From positions 1 through 17,214 of the forward strand of contig CANKXJ010000013.1 in assembly GCA_947487595.1 (NCBI GenBank): a stretch of DNA of 17,214 nucleotides. Reading direction: 5' to 3'. Of the stretch, positions 6,416 through 12,992 are shown piece by piece. Position 1 is the stretch's first letter; each line of letters begins with the position of its first letter. Source of the DNA: Actinomycetota bacterium. Lineage in GTDB: Bacteria > Actinomycetota > Actinomycetes > Nanopelagicales > Nanopelagicaceae. The position numbers and the translations under genes are program-made. Below the pieces are notes generated by a model that saw only the letters and a list, made by a program, of their open reading frames with translations, had not been told where the DNA came from and searched no databases.

Positions 6416-7591
6416 ATGGCAAAAGAGCGGTCACTTTCACCTGAAGCACGTTCAATACTTGGAACGCAAGTTTCACGTCGTGCTGTTTTAGCAGGAGCAG
6501 GCGGAGTTGGTGCAGCAGGGTTATTAGCTGCATGCGGTGGTGGTGGAGATGGTGCGTCTGCAGAAAACACTGTGCGCTGGGGTAACTGGCCTTTGTATCT
6601 AGATTTTGATGAAGAATCAAAGACATACCCAACGCTTGTTAAGTTCTCAGAACAAACTGGAATTGAAGCTAAGTATTTTGAGGATTACAACGATAATGAT
6701 GAGTTCTATGGAAAAGTTCAAGCGCAGCTAAAGCTTGGCGAGGATATTGGCTATGACGTTGTCACACCAACTGACTGGATGGCAGCTCGCTGGATCCGTT
6801 TGGGATATACACAAAAGTATGACACTGCAAATATTCCAAACAAGGTAAATATTCTTGATTCACTTGCTTCACCTTCCTATGACCCAAATCGTGAATCAAC
6901 TCTTACATGGCAGGGCATCATGGGAGGATTTGGATGGAATGTCCAAAAGAATCCAAAGGGAATTCGCACACTTGATGATCTTTTTGCGCCTCAGAACAAG
7001 GGGAAGATTGTTGTTCTGACAGAAATGCGCGACACAATCGGTGTGATTTTGTTAGGTCAAGGTGTTGATATCACTAAGGTCACTGAAGATGAGTTTATGA
7101 ATGCAGTTGATTTCATGGCCAAGAAGATCTCTGATGGATGGATTCGTGGCGTTAAGGGTAATGAATACGCAGAAGACCTCACTTCAGGTGATGCAACTGC
7201 AGTTATTGGCTGGTCTGGCGATATGTTCATTCTTGCCTCTGAAAATGAAGGAAAGTTTGACTTCGCAATTCCAGAATCAGGTGGAACTATCTCAGGTGAT
7301 AACTTAATTATTCCTTCAACTGCATCTGCTGCTGGAAAGGCAAATGGCGAGAAGATGATTAATTACTATTACGACCCAGCAGTTGCTGCAGAAGTTGCTG
7401 CTTACGTTAACTACGTGTGTCCAGTAAAGGGCGCCCAAGCTGAGATGGAAAAGATTGCTCCAGAGCTTGCAACAAGTGAGTACATCTTCCCAACTGAAAA
7501 GACATCATCTCGTCTCAATGTTTTCCGCTCTCTCACACCAGATGAAGAGACAAAGTGGGCTGAAGCCTTCCAACAAGCTCAAGGAAACTAG
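6416..7591 (+). CDS. potD: Polyamine ABC transporter substrate-binding lipoprotein
   Basis: This is the extracytoplasmic solute-binding component of a spermidine/putrescine-type ABC importer (family 1 binding proteins, PotD/PotF branch), 391 residues. The N-terminus carries a twin-arginine motif (S20-R21-R22-A-V-L) and a lipobox L37-A38-A39-C40, so it should be exported folded by Tat and anchored by lipidation at C40. PotD-like features follow: VRWGNWPLYLDF near the start of the mature domain, YDVVTPTDWMAARW, GFGWN, and GWSGDMF. The ATG at 6416 has a good Shine-Dalgarno site AAGGAG (6403-6408). The stop TAG shares its last base with the GTG start of the ATPase gene. Exact ligand (putrescine, spermidine, agmatine) cannot be read from sequence alone. 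Confidence 0.9.
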   Translation: MAKERSLSPEARSILGTQVSRRAVLAGAGGVGAAGLLAACGGGGDGASAENTVRWGNWPLYLDFDEESKTYPTLVKFSEQTGIEAKYFEDYNDNDEFYGKVQAQLKLGEDIGYDVVTPTDWMAARWIRLGYTQKYDTANIPNKVNILDSLASPSYDPNRESTLTWQGIMGGFGWNVQKNPKGIRTLDDLFAPQNKGKIVVLTEMRDTIGVILLGQGVDITKVTEDEFMNAVDFMAKKISDGWIRGVKGNEYAEDLTSGDATAVIGWSGDMFILASENEGKFDFAIPESGGTISGDNLIIPSTASAAGKANGEKMINYYYDPAVAAEVAAYVNYVCPVKGAQAEMEKIAPELATSEYIFPTEKTSSRLNVFRSLTPDEETKWAEAFQQAQGN

Positions 7592-8739
7592 TGTCGAAAG
7601 ACCCAATTACTGCAAGGGGAGATCTACGTCTAACTCGCATCACAAAGTCATATGGTGACTTCACTGCGGTGGATGATTTAACTCTTACGATTCCAAAAGG
7701 ATCTTTCTTTGCACTACTTGGCCCTTCGGGTTGTGGAAAAACTACAACGCTTCGTATGGTTGCAGGATTAGAAGAACCAACAGTTGGAAGTATTCACTTG
7801 GGTGATACGGACATTACAACAACGCGTCCGTATCAACGCCCGATTAATACTGTTTTTCAAAACTATGCGCTATTTCCTCACCTCACTATCTTTGAAAATA
7901 TCGCTTTCGGTCTTCGCCGTCGCGGAATCAAAGATGTTAAGGAACAGGTCGATAAGGTACTTAATCTTGTTGAGCTTCCACATTTAGCGGAGCGCAAGCC
8001 AACGCAACTATCAGGTGGTCAACAACAGCGCATCGCACTTGCTCGCGCAATTGTTAACCGTCCTGCGCTGCTGCTTCTTGATGAACCGCTAGGTGCACTT
8101 GATCTCAAGCTGCGTCGTCAGATGCAGATCGAACTCAAGTGGATTCAGCGTGAAGTTGGCTTAACTTTCGTTCACGTAACACACGATCAAGAAGAAGCTA
8201 TGACTATGGCTGACACGATTGCAGTTATGAATGAGGGCAAGATTGAACAAATGGGATCACCAGCAGATCTCTATGATGATCCTGAAACCGCTTTTGTTGC
8301 TAACTTCCTGGGTCAATCTAATTTAATCAAGGGCAAAATCGATGGCAATGATGGAGATAATTTAGTTGTTGATCTCTATGGCCAAAAGATTTCTATGCCA
8401 AAAAAGCGCAGCCACGCAGTTGATAACTCACTCTATGCAGGAATTCGTCCAGAGAAGTTTAGAATTTCGCGCCTTGGTACAGCAGTTAGAGGCAATACTC
8501 TCACTGGCGGACATATCGAAGATGTTTCATATATTGGCGTGAGTACGCAATATGTGGTTGCCATGCCTTGGGGCCAGGAAGTAATGGTCTTTGAACAAAA
8601 TGATGATGGTGTTGCACCATTTGATAAGGGCGATGAAGTCAATATTTCATGGGAACCAAACTTCACATTTGGTCTGCGTGGCGATGAGGATGTTGACGCC
8701 GGTACAGAAGTTAATCCTGAGGAACTAGAGGAGGAATAA
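7591..8739 (+). CDS. potA: Polyamine ABC transporter ATP-binding protein
   Basis: This cytoplasmic ATPase powers the polyamine importer. The 382-residue protein has a complete nucleotide-binding domain: Walker A GPSGCGKT (44-51), Q-loop Q90, signature LSGGQQQR (140-147), Walker B LLLLDEP (160-166), D-loop ALD (169-171) and switch H198. Residues from about 240 form the C-terminal TOBE-type regulatory region usual in PotA. Its closing Glu/Asp-rich tail is like a normal family end. The start is GTG at 7591, overlapping the potD stop by one base, with AAGGA 5 bases upstream. potB begins one base after its stop, so potA-potB are tightly coupled. Confidence 0.95.
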   Translation: MSKDPITARGDLRLTRITKSYGDFTAVDDLTLTIPKGSFFALLGPSGCGKTTTLRMVAGLEEPTVGSIHLGDTDITTTRPYQRPINTVFQNYALFPHLTIFENIAFGLRRRGIKDVKEQVDKVLNLVELPHLAERKPTQLSGGQQQRIALARAIVNRPALLLLDEPLGALDLKLRRQMQIELKWIQREVGLTFVHVTHDQEEAMTMADTIAVMNEGKIEQMGSPADLYDDPETAFVANFLGQSNLIKGKIDGNDGDNLVVDLYGQKISMPKKRSHAVDNSLYAGIRPEKFRISRLGTAVRGNTLTGGHIEDVSYIGVSTQYVVAMPWGQEVMVFEQNDDGVAPFDKGDEVNISWEPNFTFGLRGDEDVDAGTEVNPEELEEE

Positions 8740-8740
8740 C

Positions 8741-9595
8741 GTGTCCTTTCCAAAGGTACGTGTTCCTTACCTGCTTCTCCTTCCAGGTTTTGCTTTTCTC
8801 TTTACTTTTTTCATCCTTCCAATTATCAACCTTGCCCAAACTTCTACACAGACGCCCGTAGCAGGTGGCGATACGGGTGAATACGAACAAACTCTTGCCT
8901 TCGGCAACTACATTCAGGCATTTGTCGAAAACAAGGAACAGTTTGGTCGATCATTTCTATATGCAAGTTTGGCTACGATATTTGCTCTAGCAATTGCATA
9001 TCCATTGGCCTATGCAATCGCCTTTAAATCAGGAAAATTCAAAAATATTCTCCTTGTATTAGTCGTTGCTCCTTTCTTTACTTCCTTTCTGCTACGTACT
9101 ATTGCTTGGAAGCAGATTCTTGGTGAAGAAGGTTTTGTCGTTCCAGGACTTCGCAGTCTGAACATCATTGGGGAGCAGACCACGCTGACTTCGACTTCAA
9201 TAGCAGTGGTGGCGGGTATGACCTATAACTTCTTACCTTTTATGACTCTGCCGCTATATGCATCACTAGAGCGAATCGACCCTCGCACAATTGAGGCAGC
9301 TGGGGATCTCTATGCCAATGGAATAACAGCATTTCGTCGGGTGACTGTTCCACTTTCTTTGCCAGGTGTAGTTGCTGGAACCCTTCTTACCTTTATTCCA
9401 GCTGCTGGTGATTATGTGAACGCAGCGATTTTGGGAAGTCCTAACACAAAAATGATTGGTAACGTGATTGAGTCACGCTATTTCAAGATTGTTGATTATC
9501 CAACGGCAGCTGCGCTTTCCTTCACGCTGATGGCAGCAATCTTGATTCTTGTTACTTTATATATTCGCAAAGCAGGAACGGAGGAGTTGGTGTGA
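8741..9595 (+). CDS. potB: Polyamine ABC transporter permease, PotB type
   Basis: A membrane permease of 284 residues with about six transmembrane segments, forming one half of the importer channel. The EAA loop that docks on the ATPase is at about residues 185-209 (E-A-A-G-D-L-Y-A-N-G ... V-P-L-S-L-P-G). The long extracytoplasmic stretch after the first membrane segment (about 32-70) is usual for PotB. The start is GTG at 8741, supported by a strong Shine-Dalgarno run GAGGAGGA (8729-8736). The last four bases overlap the potC start (GTGA). Confidence 0.93.
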   Translation: MSFPKVRVPYLLLLPGFAFLFTFFILPIINLAQTSTQTPVAGGDTGEYEQTLAFGNYIQAFVENKEQFGRSFLYASLATIFALAIAYPLAYAIAFKSGKFKNILLVLVVAPFFTSFLLRTIAWKQILGEEGFVVPGLRSLNIIGEQTTLTSTSIAVVAGMTYNFLPFMTLPLYASLERIDPRTIEAAGDLYANGITAFRRVTVPLSLPGVVAGTLLTFIPAAGDYVNAAILGSPNTKMIGNVIESRYFKIVDYPTAAALSFTLMAAILILVTLYIRKAGTEELV

Positions 9596-10428
9596 GCCAA
9601 AAGATTAAGGACGCCTCCATCCCAACTATTCCAGTTAAGGCTCGATTCTCCCGTTGGTTTGGGCGCAATTTGCTGCGTATTTATATGATCTTTGGTTTCA
9701 CTTATCTCTTTATTCCAGTTGCTTACACATTTGTCTTCTCATTTAATGACTCAGGAAAAAGCAATTTGATCTGGAAGGGCTTTACATTAAGTAATTGGCA
9801 AAACCCTTGCGGAGCGCCGGAGGTTTGTAACGCCCTTGGTAATTCAATAAAGATTGGCTTACTAGCAACTATTTTTTCAACAATTCTTGGCACAATGATT
9901 GCCTTTGCAATTGGGCGCTATAAGTTCAAGGGCCGTTCAAGTTCGAACTTACTTATTTTTCTGCCAATGGCAACACCTGAGATTGTTCTCGGTGCTTCAC
10001 TACTTTCATTGTTCTTAGTGTTCAAGATTAATCCGGGCTTCTGGCCAACAGTTGTTGCACACGTAGTATTTTGTATCTCCTTTGTTGTGGTTACAGTAAA
10101 GGCCCGTATTGCATCCCTTGATCCACGTCTTGAACAGGCTGCTATGGATCTTTATGCCAATGAGCTTGAAACTTTCCGCAGAGTCACTTTGCCATTAGTA
10201 GCACCAGGAATTGCAGGGGCTGCTCTACTGGCCTTTAGCCTGTCTTTTGATGATTTTATTATTACTAATTTCAACTCAGGAACCCTGATTACATTCCCTA
10301 AATTTGTATATGTTTCTGCCGCACGCGGAATTCCCGCACAAGCTAATGTGATTGGTTCTGCGATGTTTTTCTTGGCATTAGCCATAGTAATTGCGAGTCA
10401 ACTAGCAAAACGTAAGAAAACCCGCTAA
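9592..10428 (+). CDS. potC: Polyamine ABC transporter permease, PotC type
   Basis: The second permease of the importer, 278 residues and about six transmembrane segments. Its EAA loop lies at about 181-206 (E-Q-A-A-M-D-L-Y-A-N ... L-P-L-V-A-P-G), and the following FDDFIITNF is characteristic of PotC. The start is GTG at 9592 with GGAGGAG (9580-9586) six bases before it, overlapping the potB stop (GTGA). The predicted extracytoplasmic loop contains a close cysteine pair (C73 and C79), which could form a disulfide; that is inference. A 130-base gap with strong secondary structure follows before the next gene, so transcription may be broken or re-started there. Confidence 0.93.
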   Translation: MSQKIKDASIPTIPVKARFSRWFGRNLLRIYMIFGFTYLFIPVAYTFVFSFNDSGKSNLIWKGFTLSNWQNPCGAPEVCNALGNSIKIGLLATIFSTILGTMIAFAIGRYKFKGRSSSNLLIFLPMATPEIVLGASLLSLFLVFKINPGFWPTVVAHVVFCISFVVVTVKARIASLDPRLEQAAMDLYANELETFRRVTLPLVAPGIAGAALLAFSLSFDDFIITNFNSGTLITFPKFVYVSAARGIPAQANVIGSAMFFLALAIVIASQLAKRKKTR

Positions 10429-10431
10429 TAT
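10426..10431 (+). promoter_or_regulatory. Possible -10 element before the oxidase leader
   Basis: TAATAT fits TANNNT and overlaps the potC stop codon. Initiation near 10438 would produce a leader of about 120 bases starting just before CCACA (10441-10445), which can pair with TGTGG (10478-10482). No -35 box is clear, and read-through from potC is equally possible. Confidence 0.25.
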
Positions 10432-10453
10432 TTCGCTAGTCCACAACGAAATA
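10429..10453 (+). repeat. Inverted repeat directly after potC
   Basis: TATTTCG (10429-10435) and CGAAATA (10447-10453) are perfect reverse complements separated by 11 bases. The AT-rich 7-bp stem begins one base after the potC stop codon. It could be a weak terminator end for the transporter operon, but no long T-run follows. It competes with another pairing, ACAAC (10443-10447) with GTTGT (10457-10461), which hints at alternative folds. Confidence 0.35.
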
Positions 10454-10558
10454 CAGGTTGTTTAAGAAAATCTGCGCTGTGGGGTTAGGTTCCGGAGGAC
10501 CCGGGCCAACTACGAGTAGTGATTGAAGGGGTGATTCCGGTCAAGGCCGGATAGCGCG
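10438..10558 (+). promoter_or_regulatory. GC-rich structured leader of the FAD oxidase gene (candidate riboswitch-like or attenuator RNA)
   Basis: The last 90 bases up to the oxidase ATG are about 60% GC by direct count, against mid-40s around it. Several stems can form: CCACA (10441-10445) with TGTGG (10478-10482); GGGTT (10482-10486) with GACCC (10498-10502), including a G-U pair; ACTA-CGAG-TAGT (10509-10520), a compact tetraloop hairpin; and TCCGG-loop-CCGGA (10536-10551), ending 7 bases before the ATG. There is no Shine-Dalgarno site at the usual distance; the nearest purine run (GAAGGGG, 10525-10531) is 27 bases away. A short in-frame reading frame (GTG 10519 to TAG 10554) ends just before the ATG. 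I do not recognise a known riboswitch class. Structure and ligand are inferred. Confidence 0.45.
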
Positions 10559-11971
10559 ATGGCAACCATCGACCCTTTCGTTCTCAAGCACCTTTCACAG
10601 ATGCAGCCGGCTTTGTATTGGCTGGATGAAGATCCCCTTGAACCACAACCAAATCCAACATTAATTGGTGAAGTCACCACAGATTTGTGTGTGGTGGGCG
10701 CTGGCTATACCGGTTTATGGACTGCATTAATCGCAAAAGAACAGAATCCAGAACGCGAAGTAATCATTGTTGAGCAACGCGAAACTGGCGCGGGTGCCTC
10801 AGGGCGAAATGGTGGATTTTGTAGCTACTCATTGACCCACGGCTTTATGAATGGATACAGCAGATTTAAAGATGAGATGGCTGTTATTGAACGTCTGGGT
10901 CGAGAGAATTTAGATCTCATTGAAGAAACTATCAAACGATATGGGATTGACTGCCAATTTGAATGGACCGGCGAGCTACGCATTGCCAATGAAGAGTGGC
11001 AGATTCAAGGCTTAGTAGATGAGGCAAATCTTCGAAACTCTTTTGGAGACAACGTTGAAGTTCTCAATCAAGATGAAATACAGGCACGTGTTAACTCACC
11101 GTTATCTAAGGCGGCGCTGTGGGATCCAGATGGAACTGCTTTAGTAGATCCAGCCAGATTGGTCTGGGGATTAGAAAGAGCATGTTTGAAATTGGGCGTG
11201 AAGATATTTGAAAATACCCATGTTGAGTGGCTAGAGCACACAAGTGGCGCAATGATTGTGCACACACCTTATGGTTCTGTTTATGCACAAAAAGTTGCAC
11301 TTGCAACCAATGTCTTTAAATCCCTAGTTAAACACGCTCACAAATATGTTGTGCCGGTTTATGATTTTCAATTAGTCACCGAACCTTTAACTAAAGAACA
11401 GATGAAATCCATTGGTTGGGATGGCCGTGAAGGTCTAACAGAGGCTGGAAACCAATTCCATTATTATCGCTTAACAAAAGATAATGAGATTTTGTGGGGT
11501 GGTTATGACGCTATATATAACTTCCGCGGCAAAGTGCGACAAGAATATGAAACAGATGCCGAAACTTATGCGCATTTAGCGCAGGCATTTTTAGAAACCT
11601 TTCCACAATTGAAGGGAATTAAGTTCACCCATGGTTGGGGTGGAGCAATTGATACATGTTCACGATTCTCACCATTTTGGGGCAAGGCTTATGGTGGGCG
11701 AGTGGCCTATGTATTGGGCTTTACTGGCTTAGGTGTTGGCTCGACTAGATTTGGTGCACAAGTAATGTTAGATCTTCTGGATAAGGTTGATAACGAACGC
11801 ACTCGTTTGAAGATGGTTAGAAGGAAGCCGTTGCCATTTCCCCCTGAGCCATTGAAGTTTATTTTTATCCGCTTTACGCAGTGGTCAATCAACAGGGCCG
11901 ATCAAAATCAAGGCAAGCGCAATTTATGGCTGAGATTGCTTGATGTTTTGGGCTTGGGCTTTGATTCTTAA
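10559..11971 (+). CDS. FAD-dependent amine oxidoreductase, DAO family (gamma-glutamylputrescine oxidase-like)
   Basis: A 470-residue flavoprotein of the D-amino-acid-oxidase-like family. The dinucleotide-binding motif is at 47-52 (GAGYTG, preceded by hydrophobic beta strand), with the ribose-binding acid E72 and GAGASGRNGG (77-86). The C-terminal FAD segment is VLGFTGLGVGSTRFG. Overall it looks like PuuB-type oxidases, which oxidise a primary amine to an aldehyde with release of ammonia and peroxide. Placed between a polyamine importer and an agmatinase, and with PatD in the same block, it plausibly makes the aldehyde that PatD uses. No glutamylputrescine synthetase is present here, so free putrescine or another amine may be the substrate. 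The ATG at 10559 is the first possible start after an in-frame stop at 10532-10534; it lacks a normal Shine-Dalgarno site. Family assignment is firm, substrate is not. Confidence 0.85.
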   Translation: MATIDPFVLKHLSQMQPALYWLDEDPLEPQPNPTLIGEVTTDLCVVGAGYTGLWTALIAKEQNPEREVIIVEQRETGAGASGRNGGFCSYSLTHGFMNGYSRFKDEMAVIERLGRENLDLIEETIKRYGIDCQFEWTGELRIANEEWQIQGLVDEANLRNSFGDNVEVLNQDEIQARVNSPLSKAALWDPDGTALVDPARLVWGLERACLKLGVKIFENTHVEWLEHTSGAMIVHTPYGSVYAQKVALATNVFKSLVKHAHKYVVPVYDFQLVTEPLTKEQMKSIGWDGREGLTEAGNQFHYYRLTKDNEILWGGYDAIYNFRGKVRQEYETDAETYAHLAQAFLETFPQLKGIKFTHGWGGAIDTCSRFSPFWGKAYGGRVAYVLGFTGLGVGSTRFGAQVMLDLLDKVDNERTRLKMVRRKPLPFPPEPLKFIFIRFTQWSINRADQNQGKRNLWLRLLDVLGLGFDS

Positions 11972-11992
11972 GCTTTACCTCTATTCTTAAGC
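11964..11992 (+). repeat. Direct repeat ATTCTTAAGC x2 in the oxidase-speB junction
   Basis: ATTCTTAAGC occurs at 11964-11973 and again at 11983-11992, a period of 19 bases. The first copy contains the oxidase stop codon; the second overlaps the candidate -10 element of speB and ends one base before the ATG. It may be an operator-like pair for a regulator, or a chance repeat. Confidence 0.3.
11982..11987 (+). promoter_or_regulatory. Candidate -10 element for a leaderless speB transcript
   Basis: TATTCT fits TANNNT and is followed by exactly six bases and then the speB ATG, placing transcription start at the A of the start codon. No Shine-Dalgarno site lies before speB. A possible partial -35 is TTGATT (11961-11966), with a short 15-base spacer. 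Confidence 0.45.
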
Positions 11993-11993
11993 C

Positions 11994-12992
11994 ATGGTTA
12001 ATCACGGCAATATGTATGGGCCCGATTTCACATTTCTTGGAATCGAGCGCTGTGATTTAGAAATTCCTTCGACCTATGCCGATGCTGATGTGGTCATTGT
12101 TGGTGCACCCATTGATAGCGGAACATCACATCGATCAGGTGCAAAGTTTGGTCCTCAAGCAATACGCGCAGGCGACTATCTACCCCATGATGCTGAGCGA
12201 CCACATTTAGCTTTGCGCATTGATGCATTAAAGGAGATGAAAGTTGTCGATGCGGGAGATCTGTTAATGCCCGGTAGTGATTTAGTTGCCTCGCTAGAAG
12301 TATTAGCTCAAGCTACAGAAAAGATTTCACGAGCTGGTGCAATTCCAGTAATTCTTGGTGGAGATCATTCAATTGCATCTGCCGACGTTGCAGGAATCAC
12401 ACGTCATCGAGGTATGGGCAAGATTTCAATGATTCACTTTGATGCACATGCCGATACTGGCGAAGATCAATGGGGAGCATTAGTTGGGCATGGAACTCCT
12501 ATGCGTCGTTTAATTGACACTGGCACTGTTCGCGGAGATCGTTTCTTACAGTTAGGTTTGCGCGGCTATTGGCCAGATGCAAAAACCCTAGATTGGATGC
12601 GCGATCAAGGAATGCGCTCATATGAAATGACTGAGATTCACCACCGCGGACTCAATACTGTCCTAGATGAATCATTTTCGATTCTAACCAATGAGTGTGA
12701 TGGCGTTTTCTTATCTGTAGATATCGATGTCGTTGATCCAGGAATGGCTCCAGGAACAGGAACTCCCGAACCAGGGGGAATGACTAGTCGTGAACTTTTA
12801 GAGTCTGTGCGCAGAATCTGTCTTGAACTACCTATTGTGGGTATTGATGTTGTTGAAGTTGCACCTGCTTTTGATAGTGCGGATATAACAGCAATTTTGG
12901 CGAACCGAGTTGTTTTAGAGGCGCTGAGTGCGATTGCAAAACGCCGTTCAGGAACTAAGTACTCCCCAACACAAAATCTTCTGGATCGATAA
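11994..12992 (+). CDS. speB: Agmatinase / ureohydrolase family protein
   Basis: This enzyme of the arginase-agmatinase family, 332 residues, hydrolyses a guanidino compound to an amine and urea with two Mn ions (Ni in some members). All six metal ligands are visible: H125 (GGDHS), D150, H152 and D154 (FDAHADTG), and D243 and D245 (SVDIDVVDPG). The loop residue H166 (VGHGTP) and E259 (GTPEPGG) are also conserved. It begins with ATG at 11994 and has a leaderless-type context. dxr starts immediately after its TAA. The DAHADTG form is found, as I recall, in actinobacterial agmatinase-like and guanidinobutyrase-like proteins, while E. coli SpeB has a DAHTDTY-type motif. Agmatine is likely from context, but 4-guanidinobutyrate or another guanidino compound is possible. 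Confidence 0.88.
   Translation: MVNHGNMYGPDFTFLGIERCDLEIPSTYADADVVIVGAPIDSGTSHRSGAKFGPQAIRAGDYLPHDAERPHLALRIDALKEMKVVDAGDLLMPGSDLVASLEVLAQATEKISRAGAIPVILGGDHSIASADVAGITRHRGMGKISMIHFDAHADTGEDQWGALVGHGTPMRRLIDTGTVRGDRFLQLGLRGYWPDAKTLDWMRDQGMRSYEMTEIHHRGLNTVLDESFSILTNECDGVFLSVDIDVVDPGMAPGTGTPEPGGMTSRELLESVRRICLELPIVGIDVVEVAPAFDSADITAILANRVVLEALSAIAKRRSGTKYSPTQNLLDR

Noticed and set aside
10481..10552. Known guanidine-I, -II or -III riboswitch
   Set aside because: Only a partial TTAGGTTCCG likeness to guanidine-I is present. The second conserved half is missing, the paired ACGR hairpins of guanidine-II are absent, and the guanidine-III pseudoknot core is not seen.
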